From: Portunus trituberculatus
Lineage: Eukaryota > Arthropoda > Malacostraca > Decapoda > Portunidae
Length of the DNA stretch: 64,000 nt
Direction of reading: 5' to 3'
Assembly: GCF_017591435.1 (NCBI RefSeq)
Contig: NC_059292.1
Span: forward strand, 26,582,543-26,646,542
Shown here: in pieces, positions 37,939 to 59,211 of the stretch
How the letters are laid out: every line of letters starts with the position of its first letter
Position numbering within the stretch: the stretch's first letter is position 1
Program-made: the position numbers and the translations under genes
The notes under the pieces: generated by a model
What the model was told of the DNA's origin: nothing
What the model saw: only the letters and a program-made list of their open reading frames with translations
The model's database searches: none

Positions 37939-39145
37939 ATAAAAGACAGTTATTGGGTGGGACAAAGACTTTCAACATTGATATAACATGCATAGACACA
38001 AACATACATACAAATATATATTTGCACACATATTTTAAGTATCCACTTGTGATTAGTTCTCGTGTTGTTAGGTTACATGCTGTAGCAACCAAGAGATGCT
38101 GATGCAGGAAAGCAAAGCACCTTACCCTTTCAGTGACTGGCGCCTGTTCCCCAGTGCGTGATGTAACACTGCAACTTTCACCCACGTGCTTTCTTCTTTA
38201 TCAGGGTAGGCAAACTTTGCATTCATTTCTGGTCTCACCTACTGTGTAATACAATTCTTGATGAGTGGTGGAAGTTTGGCAGTATGCGAATTTCTCTATC
38301 TATAGTTCCCGTGGCACACCTGCACCTCCTCAAAATCTTCGGTTTTTTTTTCTCTCTCTCTATTATTAATTGTTTTATTTCTCACTTTCATTGTTATCAG
38401 TTGGCTATTCTGCTGCGAATCTGTGCAGGGTCAAATGATTTGCCTTATATTTGCATGTGGAGGCTTGCTTAGTTTGTATACTCTTGCTGGAGCTGGCAAG
38501 TTTTCAGACTTATGTTGATCCACATAGCTCTCCGATGTAGTCGCCGTTGAATATAGGATGGACAGGAAGCATGTGGGTATTCAGCCACTTCAGTATAGGA
38601 AACGTCAAGGATGGTGTGGCTTTTCCCGCTTTGAATGAAATGTTAGTTTGCAAGATTGGTGTATGATTCCGAGACATCTCAAAATGACGGACAGGATAAG
38701 GAGTGATGTAGTAGTCCAATTCTTTTAGTTCACTTTACATTCTTACACTGAATTATATCTGAGATGGTAGGTACCATACTGTCATTAACGACCAGAGTCT
38801 TAACACTTCATGAAGATATTGGCGGTGTCTTTAAACTTTCACGTAAAGAGTCATGCATGTCTCACAGTGATTTTGCAATCATTCTTCTTCATATTTATTG
38901 ACGTTATTTATAAGTACTTATTTTTAGTTTCTTCATAAGAGACAGGAAATGTGTGTTCATTACAATTTGCGAGTTCCTCTCCACTTCCCGCCGATGATTG
39001 GTGTCCGTCTCTGCCCACTGCCTAGTGATATACACATGAGCCAGGGGAAACAAAACATTTTGAATTAGAATTAAAAAAAAAAAAATTTAACCGAAAGCAG
39101 AGAAATGCTACAACGTAATTTAATAGAGAGTATATAATTGCTTCA
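37935..39145. other. Intergenic, nothing recognised
   Basis: No transposon end, RNA gene or exon was identified. Open frames up to 82 codons lack any recognisable motif. Confidence 0.5.
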
Positions 39146-39146
39146 G

Positions 39147-39149
<3 letters not shown>

Positions 39150-39216
<67 letters not shown>

Positions 39217-39350
39217 CACACACTGCAGCAGCAGAAAGTGTGGAAAAAAGATTAAGGAGAAATTGGTTTAAAGTAGACATGGAGAGAGGTCACAATGAGC
39301 TCCGCTCGAACCCTGTAATATAAGTCTAGCTAAATACAACTAGGTAAATA
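39150..39350 (+). mobile_element. (AC)n followed by a CR1-like LINE 3' end
   Basis: The AC run (about 39150-39222) is followed by about 105 bases homologous to the 3' segment at 4.2 kb (TTTAAAGTAGACATGGAGAG...). Then come two tail units (CTAGCTAAATACAA and CTAGGTAAATACAC). The copy is heavily 5'-truncated. Confidence 0.65.
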
Positions 39351-39419
39351 CACCATTGTTTCGCCTTGGATAACAATTTAACCTATGCGCCTTTAGGCCT
39401 TTACTATTCAAAACTGAAC

Positions 39420-39421
<2 letters not shown>

Positions 39422-39497
<76 letters not shown>
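39422..39497. repeat. (GT)n microsatellite
   Basis: About 76 bases of GT. Confidence 0.95.
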
Positions 39498-39499
<2 letters not shown>

Positions 39500-39602
39500 C
39501 ACGAACCACCAGGATAATGTGCGATGTGTGTGACATTTCCTGTATGCCATAGACTGTCCCCATCTATTTGACAAGAGTAGGGTCGGCTGGGTGACGCTTC
39601 CC

Positions 39603-39632
39603 TTAGGTTAGGTTAGGTTAGGTTACGTTACG
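39603..39632. repeat. Short interstitial telomere-type tract (TTAGG)4(TTACG)2
   Basis: Four TTAGG units, the arthropod telomere repeat, then two TTACG variants. Too short to be a telomere here. Confidence 0.85.
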
Positions 39633-40249
39633 TTTGTGTGCGTTGACTGACATACTTGGTGGTGTTATCAATCAGTGCGTAATAAAAGACGTTGAATGAG
39701 TGACTTCCCGTCTGATTGACTGACCGAGTTACTGTGGCTAAGCCGCTCAAGACTGCATTGCCGTTGCTTGGAAGATCTTTCTATTTATAGGTGTATTTTT
39801 GACAAGTTTGGAAGATCAGCCGTTTTTACTTTACTTGTAAGTGGAAGTAGTGTTACATGAAGTTTATATCTAGACGACCAATAGTTTTCTCCGTGCTTTC
39901 GTGTCCATTCTGATGACAAGGTTGATAGAAACACACGATATCTTACTACATGTATGTACCGGCAATATTTGCGGCCGCCTTACGATGGCAGAAAAAAAAA
40001 ATGTAAGGTTATGACAAGATTTCGAATTCCAACAATATAAGTAGAATTACATTTTTTTTTTTTTTTTCGGGTTGCCAATGATATGTTCTACTGAAAAATT
40101 GTAGAGATATGGTTGAGCCAGTACGCTCTTCAAGTAATGCTATGGGTACACAAAGGAACCAAAGTTAACAGTCTTGTCTCAGGAGCTAAAAATAGTGATG
40201 TATTGATAGGAAACCCGTAATCTGTGCCCGGCGCCACTCAAGTCTGCTT

Positions 40250-40292
<43 letters not shown>

Positions 40293-41244
40293 GCTGCTTT
40301 TCTCGGTCTGCTAGCTGTTCTTATATAGCGCAAGGCTTTTGAAAAGATCATAATGTTACTTTGTTACCTTTTGCAAATAACATTTTTTTTTTAAAGATTA
40401 ATTTACGTTCATACCTGCAACATTATATATAAATACTTTTATTGTTATTGTTATTCAGAATATTCGTTAGGACACTTTTTAGGCAGGGGTCGAAGGAAGT
40501 CTGACTGCCCCTTATGATGATAGGACGGATTTCTTACTTCCTCACTCCGTGATCTGTTCACTTTACTAAAGCACGAGTTAACCAGTGTTTTCACCTTTTC
40601 ATTCTTCATGATTGCCAAACAGCGGAACTTCCTTTTCTACGATTAGAACTGTTTTGAGACAAGAATACCGCAACTTTAATGGAACTGAATTCAAGACTAT
40701 TTATTTGTCCATTAGTTAAGTTGGTTTCACAAACTTTTTAAAATTTTCCATTATAAAGATAATAGGTAAGAAAATTATATGTACTACTCACTCAGAATAT
40801 CTTGCTGAGGCTGCCCATGCAAGCCTCCAACAAACACTCTTGTTGCTGTATATCATAAATAAGAAAATGCATAATAAGATATTTTATTACTAATTAGATG
40901 ATTAGATTAATATGCCCAGATGTATAAGTAATTAATTGACTTCTGATCAGAGTTGTGTACCTATCCTTCCTGGGGAGCCACATTGTATGTAGCATTATGT
41001 AGGTACATACAATATTGTATGTTTGCTTGATATGTAATGACCTGCCATGTATGCATTGTCTTAATACTGTTTAAGAAAGTGTCAGTACTGATATGCAGTG
41101 ATTGCAGATGTCATCTTTATTATTAGTCATGATCTAAAATTAACTTGCTTATGTAGAATTTCCACTTGCTTGTAATGAAGAACAATTTTGAATTTGATAA
41201 TTGTAAAAATAAGACCAAACTGTAGTGTTACCATTTTTCCACAG
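39633..41244. other. Upstream region or first intron of the TPBG-like gene
   Basis: It must hold, or be followed leftwards by, the missing start-codon exon of the gene at 41245. I could not identify that exon. A (GA)n run at 40255-40290 is the only clear repeat. Confidence 0.45.
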
Positions 41245-49666
<8,422 letters not shown>

Positions 49667-50125
49667 TGATGTTTTTTAGTTTTTTTTATTTTTATTTTAC
49701 ACATAGAGTTTATACCTGAATGGCCCAGTCTTAATCATTGAAGAAAGGGAGGTTGTTGAGAGAAACCAGTACAGAACAATACTAATATTCATTTTCTACA
49801 TCATCATTTTTTTATATCACAGGTCAGTTTGTTAGAATCATTGACATTCAGTATATTTGAAATTTCAACCACACGGAAAAAAAAAAAAAGGGATGTCATC
49901 ACCATATCATATCATTTTCATTATCATCATTATGTCTCCACCATCATTATCTTTTTTGCCACATTACTAATTACTAATTCATAGCAATGTTTGAAGAAGA
50001 CAAGCTTTAAATTAGCTTTTTAGTGCTTTGATTCATGAGCAAGAGTTCCTCAGCACAGACTTAGTGATGGGATTCTTCAATATCACAAGAAACAGTTGAC
50101 AGTGAGAGGTGTGCTATTTGTGTAT

Positions 50126-50131
50126 AATAAA
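50126..50131 (+). promoter_or_regulatory. Possible polyadenylation signal of the TPBG-like gene
   Basis: AATAAA about 460 bases after the stop. Others at 52328-52333 and 52438-52443 are also possible. The choice needs transcript data. Confidence 0.3.
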
Positions 50132-50359
50132 CACATTGTAATATCACATTCCAGTTTCAAGCAAATGGAAGAGGAAGCAAAGGTACAGCTCCCTCTCAGC
50201 CTACCACAGTAGTGTGAGCTGGTGAGTGTCTACTCTGCCTTCCCCTTCTTGTTCTCTGTCCAGCCAGTGGGCATTGGTCAAGAGGGTAAAGTCACTTGTA
50301 TAGGAATAACTATCATGTTGTGCATTTTTAGTTTTACAGATGCAATTCTAAAGTACAGG

Positions 50360-50360
<1 letters not shown>

Positions 50361-50449
<89 letters not shown>
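50361..50449. repeat. (AC)n microsatellite
   Basis: About 89 bases of AC downstream of the TPBG-like gene. Confidence 0.95.
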
Positions 50450-50451
<2 letters not shown>

Positions 50452-53264
50452 TTAAAGTTGAAGAATTACAAATAGATATCAGGACCAGTTTCAGTGTGAT
50501 AGTTATTTTGTTTTGTTTATTTATTTTTTATATCCTATTTGTCCATTTATTCATTTATTTTTTCATGTTTTTATTGATTTTCTTTTGAGAGGATGGAAGG
50601 AGAGAAGAGAATAGCAGAAGATAATAGTCTGTTTCAAAGTTAATGAATAACTATCAGTACAAGAAATTGGAATGATGCAAGTGGGAATAAAAAAAATTGT
50701 GTTTGGCAAATATTGCAAAGAAAAAATGTTACATATAATGGTATAAAGTTCAAACTATATAGTATCAAATCTACTTTTCTATCTATCCAAACATTCTTAG
50801 TCAAACGGGATTCATAGTATCTTTGCACAGAAGCCAACCTCTCTCATCACTTTTATCAATTCAGCTTTCCTTGCATCAAAACCTATTCTCTTTTCCTTAA
50901 ATATCTATCTCATAAATTGTTTAATTTTTCTTGAATTGTTCTGAACTTTTTTATTATTGCCTACTTTTGCTCTTTCTTTACTATTATATGCTTTTTGCTT
51001 CTGTCACTGTGCAGTTGTGGCAACATAAGCAGTGCTTGTCATATTCATTGTTGTGTGTTATGATTTAAGGAGTTTAAGATTTCATTTTAGTGCAGGCCTC
51101 ATACTCACTTCCCATTAATGCATCTTGTTACTCCTTCACCAACATGACACTAATTTATGTGAGGTACACACATTCCATGGGCAGTATTTTTTAACTCCAC
51201 ATTACTTCCCGCACTGAGCTTTTCTGGGCCAGAGCAGCTAGAACTGATCTTCTCACACTTATGCAATTCTGCCAATTGAACAACTTGCTTTTCTGCGATA
51301 TTGTCCAACAGTATCCAACAAGGTGCTTCTAGTGGTATTAACTCTTTCATGCAGCAATGGCTTCCTTTGGCATTTCATCAACAGCCATCTGAGTCATGAC
51401 ATTGCTTTAACTGAAAAAAAATTGATTGACGACACTGTGCTATTTTGTACATAGTAACTGCCATTATGTAGAGCTGAGGTTAAGGGGGTATTGTATGACA
51501 GGGAAGCACACACACATTGCTGACATCATCCTGAGGCACAGTAGCCCTGCCATTGCTAGCATGCTGAGATGTGGGCTGAGGGAGCTGTGTGTAATGGTAA
51601 GGTGCATGCATGTCCTTCATCACTAAGCAGTCTGTGCAACTTAAGGCATAAAGTGGATGCTTTTGCATATCTATTATTATCATTATTACTCATTATTTTA
51701 GTTAACTATTTACTTCATTTTAATTGTTTTTATATTTATTAATTTATTTTGCAGTCTTTATTTTTTGTAAATATTTATTTATTCATATAGTATTTATTTT
51801 ATTTATTTATTCATTTTTCAAATCCATGGCACCTGTGAAAGTACGTTTTACATTTTGTGGTGCTTTCATATGAGAGACTAGTGGCAAGGTGATAATTCAT
51901 GTCAGGTTGATTTTTCATAGCAAAGCTCTAAAGATAGTAGCTTTGACTCAGTGAAAGAAACCATTGCATTCATTATTTTTAACAGTGTGATTTATATAGG
52001 ATTGTTACATGTGAGTGGGTATAGTACATATTATAGGAAGATAGAGGCATTGTTTTTAATAGGAAACATTAAGAATTTATTGTTTTTTTCATTCAGAAAC
52101 TATTTAATCTCATGAAAGTTATGGTACTGTTGTGGTACTATATATTTTTTTTTTAGAATGTATACAATGTTAGCTTCTAATTATTTACTGCCCATAAACT
52201 AATAATTAATGGAAAAAAGATGTGCATGAGTTCAATAATATTTTTGTATACTATTTTTTTGGCATACATTGTTTGTGTATGAATGTTTGATATATTGTCA
52301 TGAATAGTTTAATGTGCTATTTGTTCCAATAAAAAGCAGTCACACTAATGCATATTTTGATGAATACATACATGCTAGATTGTACTTATGAGAGAGTATG
52401 TGGATGTGTTTGGTGCCAAAATGCTTACTATGATGTTAATAAATTGCTTTGCTTCTTATATGTTATATATGTGTCACTGTGTCATGCCTTGCTCTTTTGG
52501 ATACATTAACACAATGAATGGGCTAGTTTATGGGAATGTGAAAGAAGAATAGCTGTTCAGTCACGCAGTGGTGGAGTGTACTGACTACTGAAGATGTTTG
52601 TGGTGTGTGAAGTTTGTGGAAGGAAAGGGAAGTAAATGGTGGAGTGAAGAGGTAGCATAGAGATCTGATGTAGTGCAGATGACTTGTGCAGAAAAAAAAT
52701 TATATGATTTAAAAGATAACACTGTTTTTGGAAATCAATGAAGAGAATATCAGAACAATAAAGTGTGCACAGGAAATTGCTAAATTTTCACTGAAAAGAG
52801 AGTTATAACAAAGAGATGGCAGAAATTTTTGAGAGATAGCTAAGTGTAAGATAAAAGCCTTTGATTCTTAATACTGCTGGAATGTAGACAGACATACATA
52901 GCAAAATGGTTTCTTGATCACAACTGAGGAAGTTCAGGAGGGAGATAAAAACATAAGCTGGGTAAGCTACAGGTTATGCTAATGTAAATGTTTGAAGAGA
53001 AAGTAACTTCTTTTGGGTGGTTGCTAATAGTATGAAATGTGCATCATCCATGAGCAGAATGGTGCCTGTTGGTTGTGCATGTATTTGTTTATTTTATTAA
53101 TTTGTTTATCGTTTATTTATTTATTTCCAAGAATGATAAGTAAGAACACGGTAATTTCAGGCATAAGTCTTGAATGTATGGTGTTGGAGAAGGTAGAAGA
53201 GGGTGGCCTGTGGTGAACAGTGTGGCTTAAGAAGGAAGGTATGCATTGACCAGATATGCATTTC
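50450..53264. other. AT-rich 3' flank, nothing recognised
   Basis: Possibly part of a long 3' UTR up to the AATAAA signals near 52.3-52.4 kb. TTTATTTATT-rich stretches (about 51690-51830) resemble AU-rich elements if transcribed. A minus-strand frame at 51150-51350 matches no family I know. Confidence 0.4.
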
Positions 53265-53265
53265 G

Positions 53266-55730
53266 CGGCTCCCAAAACGAAGTGACGTATCTCAGTTTTT
53301 GCTGTTTTTTTAGGAGAGCGATTGGAAGTTTTTTACTATATGCTTTCATTTACTACTGGAATAGTTTTAAAGTTATGTAGATGGAGTTTTTAGGTATTTT
53401 TAGGGGGTAAAAGATGATACGCTTGTTTGTCTTGTGACCTAAAGTTTTCTGAAAGTGGAATGCTTGCTTACGCCTTTTTGTCTTTTTAATCAAGCATTTT
53501 TCTGACATGGTAAATTGTGATCCTTCAGATTATCACTGAGTTACACCAAAAAGTAATGTAATCTATGTCTTATATAACTCTGAATACTTACTCAATGAGC
53601 ATGTTGTACCACACTGCATGTTATGAGAATATGAGATGAAAGCCTAAAGGAGCTGAAAAATGTTTAAGATGTAGTAATAAACAACATGAGTGTGAAATGA
53701 ACTTATTACTTTATTGGAACCAAATGGATCACTATTAATCTTTGTGTGGGAATTAACATCTCTATAGGTTCTCATCTAAAGACTTAATGCATGGATGCAT
53801 CCAAAATGAATAGCAACTACTTGAATAATTGGGTATTTTCATAAGTGAAAATGAAAGTTGTACAGTAAGCCCCCGCATTTGGCGAATCTCAGCTTGGCGG
53901 TAGGGTGGCCACAGGCCACGAGTGCACGCTTGGCGATTTGAATTCAATCTTGGTTGTTCCCAGGCGGCCGCACGCCGAACCACGCGGCTCCCCGGTGACG
54001 TCAGACCTCTCTCTAAACCTATCAGAACGCAGTGTGAAAGTCCCTTTCTGCCATTTTGTTTCTTCTACCCTCTGTTCTGCTAGCGTAGGAACGAATTCTG
54101 GCGATGTATTGCCAACATGGCCTCTACCATCGAAACAGGCGGTACCGGTGGGCGTAAGGACTAAGGACAATGGTGGTGGCATCAAGGACGAAAGTGGGCA
54201 AGGGAAACGGGTGGAAAAACGGGAGTACAGACAAGGAAAGCATCACAAATCGTACGGAGTGAGTGAAAAGGAGAAAATTATCAAGATGATAGACGATTGA
54301 GGCAGAAACAGTGACATATTTAGAGCATTAGATGTACCAGAGTCAGGTTAGTTACAGCCTTTATATCGTGTCTTATTAGCTTTTATTTATCGTTTATTGG
54401 TCTGTTTTGTACATGTGTTCTAATATGTGAAGGCAAAAGATTTTATTTCAGCTCGAAAGATGGTATTTTAGGGGTCAAAAGAGGGACTTTGGCAATGACC
54501 CAAGGCTGATTGAGGCATTTCTTAGGCAATTTATATGGTATGAAGAACTCGTGCTTGGCAAAATTAGCATTTGGCGGTAGTTTCGCTAGACCAATTAATT
54601 CGCCAAGTGCGGGGGCTTACTGTAATACTTGTAATTAAGAAAAATTAAATGAAAATGTATAATGTTGATGAGAGAACATTCATGCTTGCTTTTTGCTTAA
54701 AAAATCTTGATTCCACTTTTTCCTATTCCTTTACAGTATTTCATAAGCAATACAAAACTAAGCAAATACACATTTTGTTGATATTTTCATACTAAACATT
54801 TTAAGATAAAGTAATCTAATCACCTTATTTACAAAAAGCATCCAAAGTTATCTTTGAAACAAACAATGATAAAGAATACTCATCAAATCACCTGCCTTAG
54901 AAAAAAAAAATCACACCCAGATACTTTAAAACTATTGATGAGGCACCTTTGCAAAGGAACAATAAGTAATCATAATCTTTTGTTACAATATTCAGAGATC
55001 AGGAATGCAATAATAAAGAAACCATGAAAATATACGTTCACAGTGTTTTTACACTTTCCATATTAAGGTATTATTCACTTAATCACATGACTCATTGAAA
55101 GTTCTCTTTGGAGCAAACAATGATAAAAGAATGTGTCACTCATAGAATGCACCACTTCCATCAGTCTCAGTGTGGCAAAGATTTTTAAAAACTCACATAT
55201 TCAGACACCTTAACTCCTGGGAAGGCACTTGTACACCGCGACATTTAAGTCATCATACTTGTCTTTTGCAATTGTGGGAGGTTGAGAATACAATTTAGGA
55301 GGATCCTCTTTTGCAGTTTGTGGAAGTCGCTGTTTCATAGTTAATGAATTGAACTCCTGCATATGACTTTTTTTTTTTATCATTAAAAGGAAAATGGGAT
55401 TACCAGGGAATGTATGGGTATCTAAATTAAAATTGTTTGAACATACCGCTCGAGTTAACACAAACAAGCGGATCTCGGCATACGCCCATTCTACATGGTG
55501 ACAGGGTATCGTAATAAATTAGCTTATCTAAACATACGCCTCTTTGTCACAGAAATATTCGTCTCAATTTGAGATACATATATGATGAAAGCCTCATATC
55601 TCCAAAACTAATGCACTTCACACACCACTTCAACAATTCTGCAGATCTCACCGCAAGTAATCTGGTGGTGGTAATCTCTTAATCTTGCCAAAAACTGAGA
55701 TACGCTCGTTTGTTTTGGGAGCTACGATTT
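53266..55730. mobile_element. Possible DNA transposon with distant inverted ends, pogo relic nested inside
   Basis: CGGCTCCCAAAAC then GTATCTCAGTTTTTG (about 53273-53307) recurs in inverse at about 55687-55722 (complement CGTAGCTCCCAAAAC, GTATCTCAGTTTTTG), about 80 % alike. Near the right end a minus-strand frame (55467-55210) contains AEIRLFVLTRAVCSN-type and KYDDLNVAVYKCLP stretches that look like a decayed transposon protein. No clear target duplication was found, so the family is not assigned. The pogo-like element at 53863-54622 would be a later insertion. Confidence 0.45.
53863..54622 (+). mobile_element. pogo/Tigger-like DNA transposon relic
   Basis: The 25-bp terminal inverted repeats differ by one base (CAGTAAGCCCCCGCATTTGG at the left; the complement of the right end has CACTTGG). 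Both ends are flanked by TA (53861-53862 and 54623-54624), the Tc1/mariner-pogo target. Subterminal CTTGGCGGT-like words recur at both ends. Inside, a start ATGGCCTCTACC (54116-54127) and the stretch GVSEKEKIIKMIDD, then DIFRALDVPES in frame after a stop at 54298, resemble the first helix-turn-helix of pogo/CENP-B-type transposases. The rest of the transposase is deleted. Confidence 0.82.
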
Positions 55731-55874
55731 ACTTGCCAAGATAGGGACATGAAAAATATTTAGAAACAAAGATAGTTCATGTTTTGACCATTAGATGATG
55801 AAACCAAGGTTAAAAAGGAAACAGTAAAATGAAATAAAAGTTTGTATTTGAATAGTAAATGTGGAGCACGTGTT

Positions 55875-55930
<56 letters not shown>

Positions 55931-56130
55931 TTCTCATGATATCTGAAAAAAAAAATACACGTGGCAGGTAATTTGAGGTCGATATATTATTCTTCCTGAG
56001 CCAGTGACGCTACAGGCTGCTACGAGAACATCAGAGACTCGTGATGAAAATATGCAAGTCTCGGGAACAAAAGGAAACTGCCACTACTCCAGGATGATGA
56101 GGCGGAGTTTAGTTCCTGGTGTAGGCATCC
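55731..56130. other. 3' flank of the IR gene with a (GA)n run
   Basis: A (GA)n microsatellite at about 55875-55928. The rest is unassigned and may include the 3' UTR of the IR gene on the minus strand. Confidence 0.6.
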
Positions 56131-58939
56131 TCAATGATGGGGCAAGACCAGTTCCCCCAGCAGGCCTAGGAAGGCAAACCCGGACCCCACCACCAGGAGG
56201 TACATAGCAGTCTGCAGGTGACCCAATCCCAGCACCAAGCGCCCGTCCTCTGCCGCCCTGGCCTGCTCTTTCTGTGTGAAGGTATTACTTGTTATTTTGT
56301 CATCAGTATTTCTTCGACATTATCAGCCCCTCTATACATTTTCATTAACACGATGCACGGTTCGTTGGAATCATTATGTATTCAGACATTAAAATTGATT
56401 AGTCACTACATCAGGAAAATCTGTTCACTTTAATTAATAGTGAAAAAATATTTGTTACATTAACATATGTGCAATTCAATGTCTATTTTAATCGGTATAT
56501 ATGTAATGAAGATGAAGTATCCTTAAGGTATAAAAAGGCAGGTTAGCTCCCTCTCCAGTCTCCAACACACCTGCTCCGTACCCCCTGCCGCGGCCTGCTT
56601 CATCCTGGCTGCCTGCGCCGAGGCCTGGATGAGGTCATCCAGCCAGTAGTTGACGAGTCCTGCCTCCAGCAGCCACTGCTTTACTTCATTTATACGGCGG
56701 AGGAACGGTGCGCCTTTCCTGTAGGAGATAAACAAACATCTGTCTCTGCTGCGCAGTGATTTCGCTGTTTTTAGACACTTTCCTGAGGTTATCGATCGAG
56801 TCATCTCGCGCTGTTTTGCTGCTTCCCGCGAGACTCACCTGAAGCCCCAACCGTAGCCGGTGCTGACGTACTGCTGAGAGCGGCCAATGTAGAGGGGAGT
56901 GTAGCCGCTGGCGTCAGTGAAGCGCGAGGCGATAAGGGACTGAATGTAAAATTTCCAGGTGAGAAGGGCGTGGCTGCCCGCCATGACACGTTGCAGGTGC
57001 TCCTTGGTTGGCAGTACCTTGACGAGAGAGGTGGGGTCATTGTGAAGAATAATCCGTGTTATTTGCATGACCATTGCTTCCTAATTACGAAAAGAACATT
57101 CATTGTACTATACGTACCTCGATTCCCTGGAAGACCTTCCTGACGGTGGGCGAAGCGCTACCCTTGAACCATTCCCATTCGGCGCCATATGTTGGCTCCA
57201 GCCCCCAAGACCACCCAGCACGGCCTATCAGTTCCTCGAAAGTGTCCACAGGCGCGCTCATGGCCGGCACCGATAGGTGGGCGATCAGAGAAGACCGGTA
57301 GGTAGCCGCTGTCAACAGGCCAAACAGTAGCCACCACCCCACCAGCATCTGTGCACACGTGACTGTTGGAATCTCCTCAGGCTTTTCATTAAGCTGCCTC
57401 ATAAACGAAGCTGCAACTCAGCCTGACATCTTGCAGCTATACTCGGTAATAAAGAAGTGAGTTGACTCTTGATGCGCATGAATGCTGTCAGATAGAAGCA
57501 GCAGCAGCAGCAGCAACCCTGGCCAGCCGGTTCAGATCACCATTCTGGTCCCTCCACGTAACGGCACCTCTAATTCCAGCATGACTGACCCTGAGGTCGT
57601 GCCTGCCTACAATGACTGCATTACATGAACACCAACAACACTGTCCTATGTGCTCGTTCACACGTCAGGGACATAAAAGTCTGAATGAATGTTACCTGGC
57701 CAGTAAGGTTTCTAGGGAGTTTGAAGGGCGGATTCTGTAGAAGGACCCCGGTGGTGTAGAGCAGAGCGGAGGCATAACTCTTGCCCGCCGGGTCCCTCAC
57801 CTCTGTTGTCCCGGTCCCTTGCAATAGGCGGCGACGGAACCTCTGCAGTGCCCAGTGAACTGCTCCGCCAGATAAGCTCACACCCACCAGGAAGGACCAC
57901 ACCTCGACTGTAATGCGGACATTGGTATGCATCATTCTACCCTTCTGCACCTCGCTGGGGAAGAAATACTGTGTACGAGGGCAGCTTTACAATTTTGTAG
58001 ATGCTGAATATTAATTTTGAACTAGCTGTACTCACTACGTTGCAGTAATTCCATCTTAAACAATGAGATAGATAATAGACTCGTTAATTAGGTTTCAAGT
58101 ACTTGATAATGAACTTTAAGAGAAGATTAAAATAATTCATGAACAATAATGACAGATAAACATATATGAACATACGAGTAGCTATACATGAACTGCCAAG
58201 TGTAGTCAAGCTGTCTTATATTACAGCTGCCTGATTTTCTTATGTACGCCAACAATTGAACATAAGAACATAAAAGCTGCAAGAACTCATCAGGTCTGCA
58301 CGCGGCACTCCATGTTTAAAGCATATTTCCATCCATCATCATCATTCATAAGTTGTCTAATCTTCTCTTGATATTCGCTAATGACTCTGCACTAACAATT
58401 CGTCGTCTACTATATAGTTGAAAGATCAATTCCTTTTTTTCTCTCTCTGATCTTACTTTGTCAAAACTTGAACCCAATGTTTTCTGCTTGAACTCATTAT
58501 TTCTTGCTGGAACCCATTATCTCCTGTTTGAACCATTACTTCTTCTTTAACCCCATTACATCTTGCAAGAACCCATATTTCCAATTCGAACCCATTATAT
58601 TCTGTTTCGAATCCATTATAAACAGCTTATTCACGCGAAGAAGAGAGCAACACACTGATAGCAAACTCTTCTGTTTACAGTCTTCCCTAGAGGAGTGTGT
58701 GAGTAATGTAGCCACAGATGACGAAGCGGGAAGCAGCGTTCGTTTAAGTACCAACATATTCATGGTGACGAGGGAGCGAGCAAGGTCAAGGGGACGGATT
58801 ATACCAAGGCCGCATCATTGTCTCTCGCCTCGCTCCCTCCCTCAGCCCACGGTGACTCCAGTAAGTGTTATAACAGTCATTAGTTATTGTAAGGGAGTGA
58901 GTCAGCTGTGGATGCGAACAATGGCGATACAGATGGTGA

Positions 58940-58988
<49 letters not shown>

Positions 58989-59055
58989 AAATACCTATCA
59001 TAATCGGTATTTCTAAATATTTCCTCACTATTTTCTCTTTTCACCCCTATTTCCC

Positions 59056-59125
<70 letters not shown>

Positions 59126-59153
59126 ACGGGTCGTTCAGCAAACCAACATATCC

Positions 59154-59211
<58 letters not shown>

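Noticed and set aside
57908..57957. Alternative start of IR exon 6 at the upstream CCCCAG acceptor
   Set aside because: That join breaks the phase with exon 5. The TTACAG acceptor before 57907 gives ...APFTFEVWSFLVG, which fits the family.
58504..59016. 170-codon plus-strand open frame
   Set aside because: It runs through a minisatellite and a CT run within an intron of the IR gene, with no recognisable domain.
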